A stretch of 32,845 nt of DNA from Streptomyces sp. 8L (GTDB lineage Bacteria > Actinomycetota > Actinomycetes > Streptomycetales > Streptomycetaceae), in the NCBI RefSeq assembly GCF_020176795.1, contig NZ_JAIUKE010000086.1, positions 1 through 32,845 on the forward strand, in the 5' to 3' direction. Each line of letters opens with the position of its first letter. The stretch's first letter is position 1. Under the pieces are notes generated by a model that saw only the letters and a program-made list of their open reading frames with translations, was not told the origin of the DNA and made no database searches. A program made the position numbers and the translations under genes. Positions 15,115 through 23,201 of this stretch are shown in pieces.

Positions 15115-15201
15115 GGAACATAGACGGGACGTGTGGGCCGTCTAAGCACGGCGCAGGGCGGCGCTATCCCCTCCGTGTAGCGAGCCAGGCGCGGGGCAGC
15201 T

Positions 15202-15735
15202 CTACGCCTCTGCGTAGCGGAGGAATTGCCATGCCAGTACGGCCAGGGCGAGTGTCTGTGCGAGGGAGAGGGCCACGAGGTAGGGCCGTGGGGCGGGGGA
15301 GCACCAGAACACGGCCATGCAGATCACCGGCAGGGCCACGTAGGTGAACAGGTCCACGGCGGTCTGCAGGCGCTTGCGGGTGGCGCGGCTCGTGTCGTGG
15401 CGGTGGTAGATCTCCCAGCCGAACACCGCGCCCTGTGCCCCGGCGAGTTCGGCCAGCCGGGGTGCCAGCTGGTCGCGGATGTAGCAGCCGACCGCCGAGA
15501 TCTTCTCGTCGTTGACCAGGTAGGTCCAGCCAAGCACCAGGCAGATCACGGGGACGGTGAGCAGCAGTTGCGCCTGCCGGCTCTGGACGGTGAGCGTCAG
15601 CACCGCGGTGGACGCGGCGAGGTTGAAGTAGAGCAGGTTGTCGCGGAAGCCGATGCGGGTTTTCTGCTCCTCCTTGATCCGGTCGTACTCGACCAGCAGC
15701 AGTCTGCTCTCGGTGACGTCCTCTGTGGTGGCCAC
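15202..15735 (-). CDS. Four-TM membrane protein with N-terminal amphipathic helix
   Basis: 177 residues from GTG 15735, with AAGGAGG just upstream. An N-terminal charged helix (VEYDRIKEEQKTRIGFRDNL, 15-34) is followed by hydrophobic segments at about 35-51, 57-75, 127-146 and 151-170, with a charged cytosolic loop between helices 2 and 3. The pattern of a coiled helix feeding into a small helical membrane bundle resembles SLATT-like and related 2-4-TM effector proteins of bacterial conflict systems. I cannot assign it to a family with certainty. It is the last gene of the reverse operon, 87 bp after the TPR-like/TM gene. A small hairpin (15202-15217) overlaps its stop codon. A pore-forming or membrane-disrupting effector role is inference. 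Confidence 0.75.
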   Translation of the reverse strand: MATTEDVTESRLLLVEYDRIKEEQKTRIGFRDNLLYFNLAASTAVLTLTVQSRQAQLLLTVPVICLVLGWTYLVNDEKISAVGCYIRDQLAPRLAELAGAQGAVFGWEIYHRHDTSRATRKRLQTAVDLFTYVALPVICMAVFWCSPAPRPYLVALSLAQTLALAVLAWQFLRYAEA

Positions 15736-15822
15736 GGCCCCTCCTTCGCTCGGGTACCGGCCGGGCTGATGAGCGGGCGGGCAGGGGGCCGGGCCCCTGC
15801 CCGCCCTGAAGGCCCGGAAGAC

Positions 15823-17796
15823 TCAGTCGGCGGTGTGGAAGGGCGGCATGTTCTGGGGGTTGTTGCGTTCGATCCAGCCCTTCCCATCCGCCGCGATCCC
15901 TTCCAGGAGCCGGAAGGTGTGAACGAAACCGGCTGAGTCGAGACTTATTTCGGAGACCTCTCGTTCGCTTTCGTCCGGCGTCAGGTAGTGGGTCTCGGCG
16001 TCCTTGACGCGGATGTTCCTGGCCGGCCCATTGGTCAGGACGAGTTCCAAGTCGTAGGCGACATGGGTGCGTTCGGTGACCTGCACGGAGGACAGCGCGT
16101 CGAACCGGTAGTTGCTCCGCTGCTCGTTGCCGCGTTTGGCGTCCGCGAAGTCGAACTCCGTGCTGATTTCGCGCACGCCCTCCTGTGTGACCAGGAAAAG
16201 GCGGAAGCTGTAGCGCGAGTACCGCCAGGGGCCGCCCTTCACACGCCCCCGCGTGTAGGGGCGTGCGGGTGTCACCAGAATGCTGTGGGTGATCAGGTCG
16301 CGCCAGGTGAGCTGGTAGTGGCGGAGCGCCGCGTCGACGAACAGCGTCTTGTCGCAGGTGAGCCAGGTCTCCATCTCCAGCTCGCTGGGGCGCGCGGCGT
16401 CCAGGAACGACTTCCAGTTCTGGTAGGCGGCCTGCCGGGTGGCCAGCTGTTCCTCGTACTCCCGGGTCTCCTCCGTCACGCGCCGCTCTTCACCCGCGGC
16501 CTCCAGCCACCGGGACGCGGCCGCGCGCCCGGACCAGACCGCACCGCCCGCGGCCAGGACGGCCAGGACCGCCTGCGCCGCGCCGCTGCCCGAGGCCACC
16601 GTCACGAGCAGGGCCACCGTGGTGATGCCGAGAGCCGCGAGCGCGGCCACGCAGATCCCCTTCGCCGCCGGTGCCTGGTCGTCGGGACGGGCGTACAGGG
16701 CGCCCTTGTTGTGGCGGTCTCGGACATCCTCGGCGAGATGGCGGATCAGCCAGTTGACCCGGTCCACGCTGATCCGGCTCTCGCGGTAGAGGACCGCGAT
16801 CTCGGAGCCGAGGGCGTTGCGGATCTGGGCGGTGTGGCGCAGCCATGCGTCCGGGGTGATCCCGTACGGCGTGCGGATGCTGAAGTAGTGGTCGAACGAG
16901 TGCCGGACCCCGTTGGTGAACCCGTCGCCGGCAGAGGCGGGATCGTGCGGCCGCGGGAGGGCGGACTCACCGGTGTCGGCCTTCGTGTGATGTTCCTGGT
17001 ACCACCATGGGCGGCCGTAGCGGGCCGCCACGAGGCCGGCGCCGAGCGCCACGAGCAGTTCGACCACCGAGGCACCAGGACTGGCCACCAGGGCCAGGAC
17101 GAAGAGGAACGCCGTAACGACGACGAACACGCCGACTCTGACCGGCAGGGCCGCGCGTGCGGCGGCGGCGGCGCTCGGGCGGGGCGGCATGGCACGCGGC
17201 CCGATGGGCTCGGGTTCGAAGTAGGCCCAGACCCGCTGAGCCCGGTCGTTGCCGAAACGCTCGTGCTCGGCCCGCTCGCGGTTCTCGGTCCACAGGCTGT
17301 CCTTCAGCCCTCCGGTGAGCACGAGGTCGAAGTGCTGGACGATCGCGTCGCGTCGGAGGGGCGACAAGTCACGCAGCCGATCCAGTACGCGCCCGGACTC
17401 GCCGTCCGCGGCGCTGAGCGTCGCCAGCAGTTCGAAGGCGACGCGCAGAGCGTCCTTCCACTCCCCCTCGGCGTAGTCGGGTACGCGCGCGGAGGCGTGG
17501 CGCAGCCTCTGGAGCTCTTCGGTGTCGAGGTCGTGGTAGGCACGTCCGCTGAGCGTGGCGAGCACCCAGTGGAAACGGACCTCCGCACTGTCGTATCCGT
17601 GGGCGATCGCGTCATTGATCAGCTCGCGCGCACGGCTGGGAGCGCCCTCCTCAAGGGACCGCACACCCGCCTTGTACTTCTCCTGAGGGTCCGCGTCCGG
17701 ATGGACGAGGTTGACGCTGTGTACGACTCCGGCCTGGACTCCGACTGTGGAGCCGTACCCGGCCGAGTTGTACGTGACGCTGCTGCCGTCGTTCAT
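15823..17796 (-). CDS. TPR-like/transmembrane protein with N-terminal amyloid-like motif
   Basis: 657 residues; ATG 17796 overlaps the stop of the nucleosidase gene (ATGA), so translation is coupled. Order: a short motif NSAGYGSTVGVQAGVVHSVN at 10-29 (core VGVQAG, 18-23); helical pairs at about 36-190 that look like TPR repeats; two TM segments at about 219-258; a soluble section (260-378); two more TM segments at about 380-424; a coiled-coil-like Glu/Arg helix (425-465); and a beta-rich C-terminal domain (465-657). The core has the V-Q-x-G pattern of RHIM-type amyloid motifs. A matching motif in the preceding protein (NSVVGIMAGSVGHGSVHMN) suggests that the two recognise each other through co-assembly. 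No known enzyme motif is seen. Probably a membrane-bound signalling or effector partner. Confidence 0.75.
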   Translation of the reverse strand: MNDGSSVTYNSAGYGSTVGVQAGVVHSVNLVHPDADPQEKYKAGVRSLEEGAPSRARELINDAIAHGYDSAEVRFHWVLATLSGRAYHDLDTEELQRLRHASARVPDYAEGEWKDALRVAFELLATLSAADGESGRVLDRLRDLSPLRRDAIVQHFDLVLTGGLKDSLWTENRERAEHERFGNDRAQRVWAYFEPEPIGPRAMPPRPSAAAAARAALPVRVGVFVVVTAFLFVLALVASPGASVVELLVALGAGLVAARYGRPWWYQEHHTKADTGESALPRPHDPASAGDGFTNGVRHSFDHYFSIRTPYGITPDAWLRHTAQIRNALGSEIAVLYRESRISVDRVNWLIRHLAEDVRDRHNKGALYARPDDQAPAAKGICVAALAALGITTVALLVTVASGSGAAQAVLAVLAAGGAVWSGRAAASRWLEAAGEERRVTEETREYEEQLATRQAAYQNWKSFLDAARPSELEMETWLTCDKTLFVDAALRHYQLTWRDLITHSILVTPARPYTRGRVKGGPWRYSRYSFRLFLVTQEGVREISTEFDFADAKRGNEQRSNYRFDALSSVQVTERTHVAYDLELVLTNGPARNIRVKDAETHYLTPDESEREVSEISLDSAGFVHTFRLLEGIAADGKGWIERNNPQNMPPFHTAD

Positions 17797-18956
17797 GACA
17801 GGTCACCCGCCGCGCGGACCAGGGGTGCCAGCCTGTCGGCCAGTTCGGGGGAGTCGGCGATCAGACCACGTAACCGCTTGAGCGCCATGGTCGCCGTCCG
17901 CGACGATCCGGGAGCGTTCTCCCTCGCCACCCGGCAGGCGAAACCCAGCTCGGCCAGCGCCTCCTGGTAGGTGTCGTCGTCAAGGTCGCCCTCGGCGTGG
18001 TGGCGCTTCACGTCCGCGTGGAAATCGTCGAGTTCCGCTGCCAGATCCGTGGGGCCGCTCGCCCCTGGGGCCGTGTTCATGTGCACACTGCCGTGTCCGA
18101 CCGAGCCGGCCATGATGCCGACGACGCTGTTGTGCGCGGTGTTGGTGACCTGCTTCGCGGGCTCCCGGGCCGACCGGGCCTTGTTTTCCTGGGACATCGT
18201 GATCTGCTCCTGTTCCTTCACCAACTCGACGGCGAGCCGTGGGGGGGGCGCCGCCGCGTTCGCCGCCGCGCGTGGCTGCCAGTTGCGGTCCTTCGCGCTG
18301 CTCTTCGTCCCGTCCGCCCGGTCGCTGATGCCGCGGATCACGGCCACCGGCGCCCCGTTGAGATGAGCCGCCTGCGCCACGCCGGCGGCCTCCATCTCGA
18401 TGGCGAGCGCGTCGTTGTAGTGCTGCCGAATCCACCGGGCCTCGGCCGAGATCTTGGAGTTCTGCACGACCTCGCCTGCGGCGATCGCACCGAAGCGCAC
18501 CTGCGGCGCGCGCCCGTGCCCGGTCGTGGCGTCCGCCCAGTCGTTCAGGCGGGCCACATGGGAGCCGAGCTGACTGATGCCGTGTGGCGCCTCCCACACC
18601 CGGGGGCGGGCCTTGAGTCCGTCGTCCTCGCTGGTTCCGCCGTGGTAGGCGTACACGTGCGTTGCCATCACCACGTCGCCCAGCCTCGCGCTCTCCCACA
18701 GGGCGCCGGCGACGCCGACGAAGAGCAGCGCGGTCGGCGAGAACTCCTGGATCGCGCGCTCGGCGATGACAGCGGCGGAATGATTGCCCTTGTTCGTCAG
18801 ACCGAGCGCGACACGGCATGAAGTGCCCTGTACGGTTCCCACCTCGAATCGCGTCCCGCGTTCATGCCGGTGCACTTTCGGGTCGGCCAACTTCTGGCGA
18901 ACTGCCTGGTATTCGAGATTGAGGGCGGTGAGAATCACCACCAACTCCTCCGACAT
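17793..18956 (-). CDS. Nucleosidase (MTAN/PNP-fold) protein with amyloid-like motif and C-terminal helical domain
   Basis: 387 residues; ATG 18956 directly follows the TAG of the regulator gene. Residues 1-240 form a 5'-methylthioadenosine/S-adenosylhomocysteine nucleosidase-like domain: LLFVGVAGAL (78-86), AGEVVQNSKIS (160-170), AIEMEAAGVAQ (185-195, ribose-binding Glu) and VIRGISDRADG with the catalytic-type Asp212. Residues 271-294 carry TNTAHNSVVGIMAGSVGHGS, similar to the motif in the next protein. Residues 302-387 are helical and acidic/basic (LAAELDDFHADVKRHH). Purine-nucleosidase domains occur as effectors of bacterial immune systems, for example the ATP nucleosidase of Detocs. This domain order is unlike a housekeeping Pfs enzyme, so a conflict-system effector is the favoured reading. 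Confidence 0.8.
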   Translation of the reverse strand: MSEELVVILTALNLEYQAVRQKLADPKVHRHERGTRFEVGTVQGTSCRVALGLTNKGNHSAAVIAERAIQEFSPTALLFVGVAGALWESARLGDVVMATHVYAYHGGTSEDDGLKARPRVWEAPHGISQLGSHVARLNDWADATTGHGRAPQVRFGAIAAGEVVQNSKISAEARWIRQHYNDALAIEMEAAGVAQAAHLNGAPVAVIRGISDRADGTKSSAKDRNWQPRAAANAAAPPPRLAVELVKEQEQITMSQENKARSAREPAKQVTNTAHNSVVGIMAGSVGHGSVHMNTAPGASGPTDLAAELDDFHADVKRHHAEGDLDDDTYQEALAELGFACRVARENAPGSSRTATMALKRLRGLIADSPELADRLAPLVRAAGDLS

Positions 18957-19700
18957 CTACTCTTCTCCCTCTCTCGTGTCCTCTTCCGTGGTGGGCGGCA
19001 CGGGCCGGATCAGCGGCGGAGACAGCACCGTTGTCGGCCCGGCCCGGTACAGCCGGGCGGGCCGGCCTCCCGTGGACCTGCGTCCTGAGCCCGCGGGGAC
19101 GACGAACCCTTTTACAGCCTGGATTTTCCGGTAGAAATTACGGGTATCGAGTGGAGTGCCCCACACCGCCTCGTACACCTGCTGCAACTCGGCTATCGTG
19201 AAGAGCTCTCCGCAGAACGCCGTTGCCAGCGCGGAGAATTCGAGCTTGGTACGAGCGCGTTCGATTCCGTCCGTCACGATCCGGTGGTGGTCGAAGGCCA
19301 GTTCCACCTTTCCGGACAGGACGGCTTCCGCGGGAACCCACGCGGCGTCCATGGCATCCGTACCCGCGACCGGTTCAGGGAGCCTTGGCGCGATCGCCAA
19401 GTGCGCGACGGAGACGACTCGTCCCCGCGGATCGCGGCCCGCATCCCCATAGGTGGCCAACTGTTCGAGATGCACCCACCCGGCGCCCAGAGCGGTCTCC
19501 TCGCTCAGCTCACGGTGGGCGGCGTCCAGGATCTCCTCACCGGCGTGGCCGAGGAACCCGCCGGGCAGAGCCACCATGCCCTGAAAAGGATCTTCGCCCC
19601 GCTCCACGAGCAGGACGCACAGCTTCCCCTCGCGCAGCGTCAGGATCACGAGATCAACCGTCAGCAGTACGGGCGGGGGTGACCAATCGTCAACTTGCAT
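18957..19700 (-). CDS. NrtR-like Nudix-related transcriptional regulator
   Basis: 247 residues from ATG 19700; an ATG at 19748 is in frame but would place the promoter dyad inside the gene. The N-terminal Nudix fold (LVILTLREGKLCVLLVERGE) has a degraded box: GGFLGHAGEEILDAAHRELS with a one-residue insertion, then EETAL where Gly is expected. This fits a sensor rather than a hydrolase. The C-terminal winged helix (FTIAELQQVYEAVWGTPLD, then TRNFYRKIQAVKGFV) is diagnostic of NrtR, a family that binds ADP-ribose and related metabolites and usually controls NAD genes. Its stop touches the start of the nucleosidase gene, so it heads the operon and likely controls it. Control of a nucleosidase operon by a nucleotide-sugar sensor would be a logical circuit but is unproven. 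Confidence 0.85.
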   Translation of the reverse strand: MQVDDWSPPPVLLTVDLVILTLREGKLCVLLVERGEDPFQGMVALPGGFLGHAGEEILDAAHRELSEETALGAGWVHLEQLATYGDAGRDPRGRVVSVAHLAIAPRLPEPVAGTDAMDAAWVPAEAVLSGKVELAFDHHRIVTDGIERARTKLEFSALATAFCGELFTIAELQQVYEAVWGTPLDTRNFYRKIQAVKGFVVPAGSGRRSTGGRPARLYRAGPTTVLSPPLIRPVPPTTEEDTREGEE

Positions 19701-19721
19701 ACGGATGAGGGTACTTCTATT

Positions 19722-19738
19722 CCTGTCGATCTGACAAG
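19722..19738 (-). promoter_or_regulatory. Candidate NrtR-like operator
   Basis: CCTGTCGATCTGACAAG is an imperfect palindrome with TGTC/GACA half-sites spaced by five bases, 22 bp upstream of ATG 19700. On the minus strand TTGTCA inside it, followed 18 bp later by TACCCT, may form the operon promoter, so a bound regulator would occlude RNA polymerase. Confidence 0.5.
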
Positions 19739-19853
19739 AAGCGTGCATCCGTCGCCGGGTTCGCCCAGCCCGGGCGACCTCATCTCGGGAGGGCCGGCTG
19801 GTCAGGCGCGGCGCCGGCCGGCACCGAACACGTCAGGCGCCGCGCCGACGGAC

Positions 19854-19937
19854 GTGCCTCTGGGCGGGCCCGTTGTGCCTCTGAGCGGGCCCGTTGTGTT
19901 TCTGGGCCGGCCCGTTGGCCTCCGGGGCGGCACGGTG
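19854..19937. repeat. 21-bp tandem array, four copies
   Basis: Units GTGCCTCTGGGCGGGCCCGT(T) at 19854-19874, 19875-19895 and 19896-19916 differ at a few bases; a fourth (19917-19937) is degenerate. The array lies in the space after the PCuAC-like gene. Open frames across it (7-residue repeats such as VPLSGPV) have no start signal, so it is treated as noncoding. Confidence 0.75.
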
Positions 19938-19952
19938 TCCGCCGTCCTCCGG

Positions 19953-20525
19953 TCAGCCGTCGGCGTCGTGGGCGGGTGCGTTCGGCCGCACCGGCGGGCG
20001 TGGGCCGCCGAACGCGGTGACCTCGGCGACGGCTTCGACGTCACCCGCGTACCTGAAGTGCAGGACGAACGGGACGCGTTCGCCGAGGCGCAGCGGGTGG
20101 CGGAGCTCCACCATGACGTCCTGCTCCGAGGCGTTCATACGGACCGAACTGTGTGCGGGGACGGGCAGGGTGACTCCCATCCGCATGGTTCCCGCGCCGT
20201 GCCGCGTCCGCGTCCTGGCCGGCACGGCCGGTCCTGTGGCGGTGGAGGTCACCGAGACGAGTGTGTCGTCAGTGGGCCCGGTGTTGTCGATGCGGAAGAA
20301 GGCGGCTGTGGTCCGAGCGTCGAGCAGGGGGCGGTACAGCGTGCCCCGCGAGACGGACACACTGCTGGGTCTGTTCGCGAGGCCGCTCCTCGACCACGCG
20401 GTCAGTGCCAGCAGGGCGAGCGCGCAGCAGAGTACGGGGGCGGCGACGGCGCGCACCGTATCCGCCAGGCGTGAACGCCACTTGGCGGCAGGGGGTGTGC
20501 CGGGGGCCGGCGGTGTGGTGTTCAT
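19953..20525 (-). CDS. PCuAC-like copper chaperone, membrane-anchored
   Basis: 190 residues; ATG 20525 overlaps the stop of the copper ATPase gene (ATGA), a coupled pair. An N-terminal membrane segment (VAAPVLCCALALLALTAWS, 27-45) anchors a PCuAC-type beta domain outside the cell: AAFFRIDNTGPTDDTLVSV, then GAGTMRMGVTLPVPAHSSVR and DVMVELRHPL. Met114, Met116 and Met138 could bind copper, but the His of the classic H-x-M segment is missing (SEQDVMVE). Divergent actinobacterial PCuAC proteins with this loss are common as I recall. It likely receives Cu(I) exported by the ATPase. An open frame to 22766 on this strand is a wrong-frame reading of the ATPase gene; only this 3' part is real. Confidence 0.82.
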   Translation of the reverse strand: MNTTPPAPGTPPAAKWRSRLADTVRAVAAPVLCCALALLALTAWSRSGLANRPSSVSVSRGTLYRPLLDARTTAAFFRIDNTGPTDDTLVSVTSTATGPAVPARTRTRHGAGTMRMGVTLPVPAHSSVRMNASEQDVMVELRHPLRLGERVPFVLHFRYAGDVEAVAEVTAFGGPRPPVRPNAPAHDADG

Positions 20526-22840
20526 CGCCCGCTTCCGCGCCCGGCGCGGGCCCGTGGTCCCAGGGCCGCGACCGGTGGCCTGTGCGGTCCCGGCTGCCAG
20601 GCGCGCAGGCGCAGGCTGTTGGCGACGACGAGGACGGAGCTCGCGGACATGGCCCCGGCGGCGATCATGGGGTCCAGCAGGCCGAGTGCGGCCAGGGGCA
20701 GGGTGAGCGCGTTGTAGGCGAAGGCCCACAGCAGGTTCGCCCGTACGGTCGCGAGGGTTCGTCTGGCCAGTGCGACGGCGTCGACCAGGGCTTCGATGCC
20801 CTCCTCCCGCAGGAGGGTGATGTCGGCCGCGCCGATGGCCGCGTCGGTGCCGCTGCCCATGGCGATGCCGAGGTCCGCGGCGGCGAGGGCCGCGGTGTCG
20901 TTGAGTCCGTCTCCCACGAAGGCGACGCGCCGCCCCTTTCCACGGAGTTCGCGCACGAGGCGTGCCTTGTCCTCGGGGCTCTGGCGGGCGTGGACCTCGG
21001 TCAGGGCGAGCCGGTCCGCGACGCCCAGGGCCGGGCCCTCCCGGTCGCCGGTGGCGAGGACGACGGACAGGCCGAGGCGGCGCAGGCGGTCGACGGCGCG
21101 GTAGCTGCCGGGGCGCGGGATGTCGCCCAGCTCCAGGAGCAGTTCTGGCCGGTCGTCCACGAGGACGAGGGCCGTGGTGCGACCGCGGGATTCGGCGGCG
21201 TCCTGGGCCCGTACGAGGTCCTCGGGCAGGTCGTCGGCCGCGGAGCGCACTTCGACGCGGTGGCCGTCGACCAGGCCTGTCACCCCTTCGCCCGCCCGCG
21301 CGGAGAACTCCGTGACGGCGGGCAGTTCGCGGTCCGCCCGGCGGCGGGCCCAGGCGGCGACGGCACGGCCCACCGGATGCTCGGACGCCTCTTCGAGCGC
21401 CCCGGCCAGGCGCGTCGCCGCCTGCTCCCCGAGGCCGGCCGGGGCCGCCACCGCGGTGAGTACGGACAGGTGGCCGGCCGTCAGGGTTCCGGTCTTGTCC
21501 AGGATCACGGTGTCGACGCGTCGCAGCGTCTCCAGCGATCTGGGCCCCGAGACGAGGACTCCGAGTTGCGCGCCACGTCCGCTCGCGGCGAGCAGGGCGG
21601 TGGGGGTGGCGAGTCCGAGCGCACAGGGGCAGGCGACCACCAGGACGGCCACCGCGCAGGTGACGGCCGACTGCGCGGGTGCTCCGGCGCCGAGCCAGAA
21701 CCCGAGGACGCAGACGGCCAGGGCGACGACGGCCGGGACGAACACGCCCGCGACGCGGTCCGCCACGCGCTGCGCCCGCGCCTTGCCCGCCTGGGCGTCG
21801 GCGACCAGGCGGGCAATGCGCGCGAGGCGAGTGTCCTCGCCGACCGCGCTCGCCCGTACGACCAGGCGGCCGCCCGCGTTGAGTGCGGCGCCGGTCACCG
21901 GTTCGCCGGGGCCGACCTCGACGGGTTCGCTCTCGCCCGTGATGAGGGAGAGGTCGATGGCGCCGCGCCCTTCTACGACGACGCCGTCGGTCGCCACGCG
22001 CTCGCCCGGCCGCACCGTGAACACGTCTCCCACACGCAGGCGTTCCGCGGCGACCAGCCGTTCGCCGCCTCGATCGTCGCGTACGTGTGCTTCTTTGACG
22101 GTCAGAGTGGCGAGCGCGCGCAGCGCGGCGCCGGTGCCCCGCCGCGCGCGTCCCTCCAGCGCCCGCCCGAGCAGGACGAAGAGAGGCACGCTCACCGCCG
22201 CCTCCAGGTATACGTGGGCGACGCCCTGGCCGCCTGAGGGCACGAGCGAGAAGGGCATACGCAGGTCCGCGGTACCGGCGCCGCCGAGGAAGAGCGCGTA
22301 CACGGACCAGCCGAACGACGCGGCGACGCCCAGCGATACGAGCGTGTCCATGGTGGCGGCCGAGTGGCGGAGGCCGCGCAGCGCCCGCTGGTGGAAGGGC
22401 CAGGCACCCCAGGTCGCGACGGGCGCGGCAAGGACGAAGCAGAGCCACTGCCAGTCGCGGAACTGCACTCCTGTGGCCATCGACAGGACGAGGACCGGCA
22501 CGCTCAGCAGCGCGACGATCAGAAGCCGCGTCCTCTCCGCTCTGCGCGCGGCCCTGTCGCCGGTGAGGGCGTCGCCGTCCTCCTCCGCGGGCGGCGTCGG
22601 ATGCCGGACGATCTCGGCCCGGTAGCCCGCCCGTTCGACGGCCGCGACCAGCTCCCGCTCCGGCACGTCGGCCGTGTGCAGGACGCGGGCGATGCCGGTC
22701 GCGAGGTTCACCGTGGCGCTCACGCCCTCCAGGCGTCCCAGCTTCCTCTCCACGCGTGCCACGCACGCCGCGCAGGTCATCCCGGTGACAGTGAGGTCCG
22801 TGCTGACCTGGGCGGTCACGCCCGCCGTACGCTCCGCCAT
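20522..22840 (-). CDS. copA: Cu(+)-exporting P1B-type ATPase
   Basis: 772 residues from ATG 22840, whose first base overlaps the TGA of the upstream small membrane gene. A heavy-metal-associated domain leads, with VTGMTCAACVARVERKLG (Cys23, Cys26). The actuator has TGESEPV, the membrane CPC triad is Cys404-Pro-Cys406 (VVACPCALGLATP), phosphorylation is at Asp448 in DKTGT, then SEHPVG (nucleotide-binding HP) and GDGLNDTAAL. The final membrane helices have YN in the seventh and MSASS in the eighth, the Cu(I) signature of P1B-1 pumps. It exports cytosolic copper. Cotranscribed with a small Met/His-tailed membrane protein before and a PCuAC-like chaperone after. Copper-sensor control is likely, but no regulator gene is in the window. 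Confidence 0.93.
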   Translation of the reverse strand: MAERTAGVTAQVSTDLTVTGMTCAACVARVERKLGRLEGVSATVNLATGIARVLHTADVPERELVAAVERAGYRAEIVRHPTPPAEEDGDALTGDRAARRAERTRLLIVALLSVPVLVLSMATGVQFRDWQWLCFVLAAPVATWGAWPFHQRALRGLRHSAATMDTLVSLGVAASFGWSVYALFLGGAGTADLRMPFSLVPSGGQGVAHVYLEAAVSVPLFVLLGRALEGRARRGTGAALRALATLTVKEAHVRDDRGGERLVAAERLRVGDVFTVRPGERVATDGVVVEGRGAIDLSLITGESEPVEVGPGEPVTGAALNAGGRLVVRASAVGEDTRLARIARLVADAQAGKARAQRVADRVAGVFVPAVVALAVCVLGFWLGAGAPAQSAVTCAVAVLVVACPCALGLATPTALLAASGRGAQLGVLVSGPRSLETLRRVDTVILDKTGTLTAGHLSVLTAVAAPAGLGEQAATRLAGALEEASEHPVGRAVAAWARRRADRELPAVTEFSARAGEGVTGLVDGHRVEVRSAADDLPEDLVRAQDAAESRGRTTALVLVDDRPELLLELGDIPRPGSYRAVDRLRRLGLSVVLATGDREGPALGVADRLALTEVHARQSPEDKARLVRELRGKGRRVAFVGDGLNDTAALAAADLGIAMGSGTDAAIGAADITLLREEGIEALVDAVALARRTLATVRANLLWAFAYNALTLPLAALGLLDPMIAAGAMSASSVLVVANSLRLRAWQPGPHRPPVAALGPRARAGRGSGR

Positions 22841-23127
22841 CACATGCCGTCCATTCCCGTCATACCGCCCGACCCGCCGTGGGAGCCCGGGGACGTCGGG
22901 GTCCGGTCGGTGCGGTGCCAGCCGGGCGCCGCGGGGCCCGAGGCCGAACCGGTGACGAAGGCCACAGCGAAGACCGCGGCCAGCAGCACCACGAACCCGA
23001 TCAGCGGCGCCAGGGCCGCCACGTACGGAGGCTTTCGCCGCGTGAGCCGGGCCGCGACGGAGGAGAGGGAAGGGGACTTGGGAGAGGAGAGAGAGGTGGA
23101 GGTGGAGGGAGAGGGAGGGGACGCCAT
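22840..23127 (-). CDS. Small single-TM protein with Met/Gly/His C-terminus, copper operon
   Basis: 95 residues from ATG 23127, with AGGAA upstream; its TGA shares a base with the ATPase start, so it is the first gene of the operon. A Ser/Pro-rich N-terminus is followed by one strong membrane helix (YVAALAPLIGFVVLLAAVFAV, about 35-57) and an exposed tail ending HGGSGGMTGMDGM. Met and His in such tails can bind copper. This small gene does not match a named family I know. A copper-binding or pump-modulating subunit is a reasonable guess from position and composition. Confidence 0.65.
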   Translation of the reverse strand: MASPPSPSTSTSLSSPKSPSLSSVAARLTRRKPPYVAALAPLIGFVVLLAAVFAVAFVTGSASGPAAPGWHRTDRTPTSPGSHGGSGGMTGMDGM

Positions 23128-23201
23128 GAGTGATTCCTGGGATGCGCGAGAAGGCGAGGGGCGAAACGTTCGCGGCGACCACACGCAGGCACGTGCGACG
23201 G

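Noticed and set aside
14603..15121. Reverse-strand frame ending in VPPAGFEPATPALGVF
   Set aside because: The PAGFEPATPA-like sequence is an antisense translation of the tRNA fragment in attR, a known annotation artefact.
19953..22766. 937-residue reverse-strand open frame
   Set aside because: It is Arg/Gly/Ala-rich wrong-frame reading of the copper ATPase gene; only the last 190 residues (from 20525) are a real gene.
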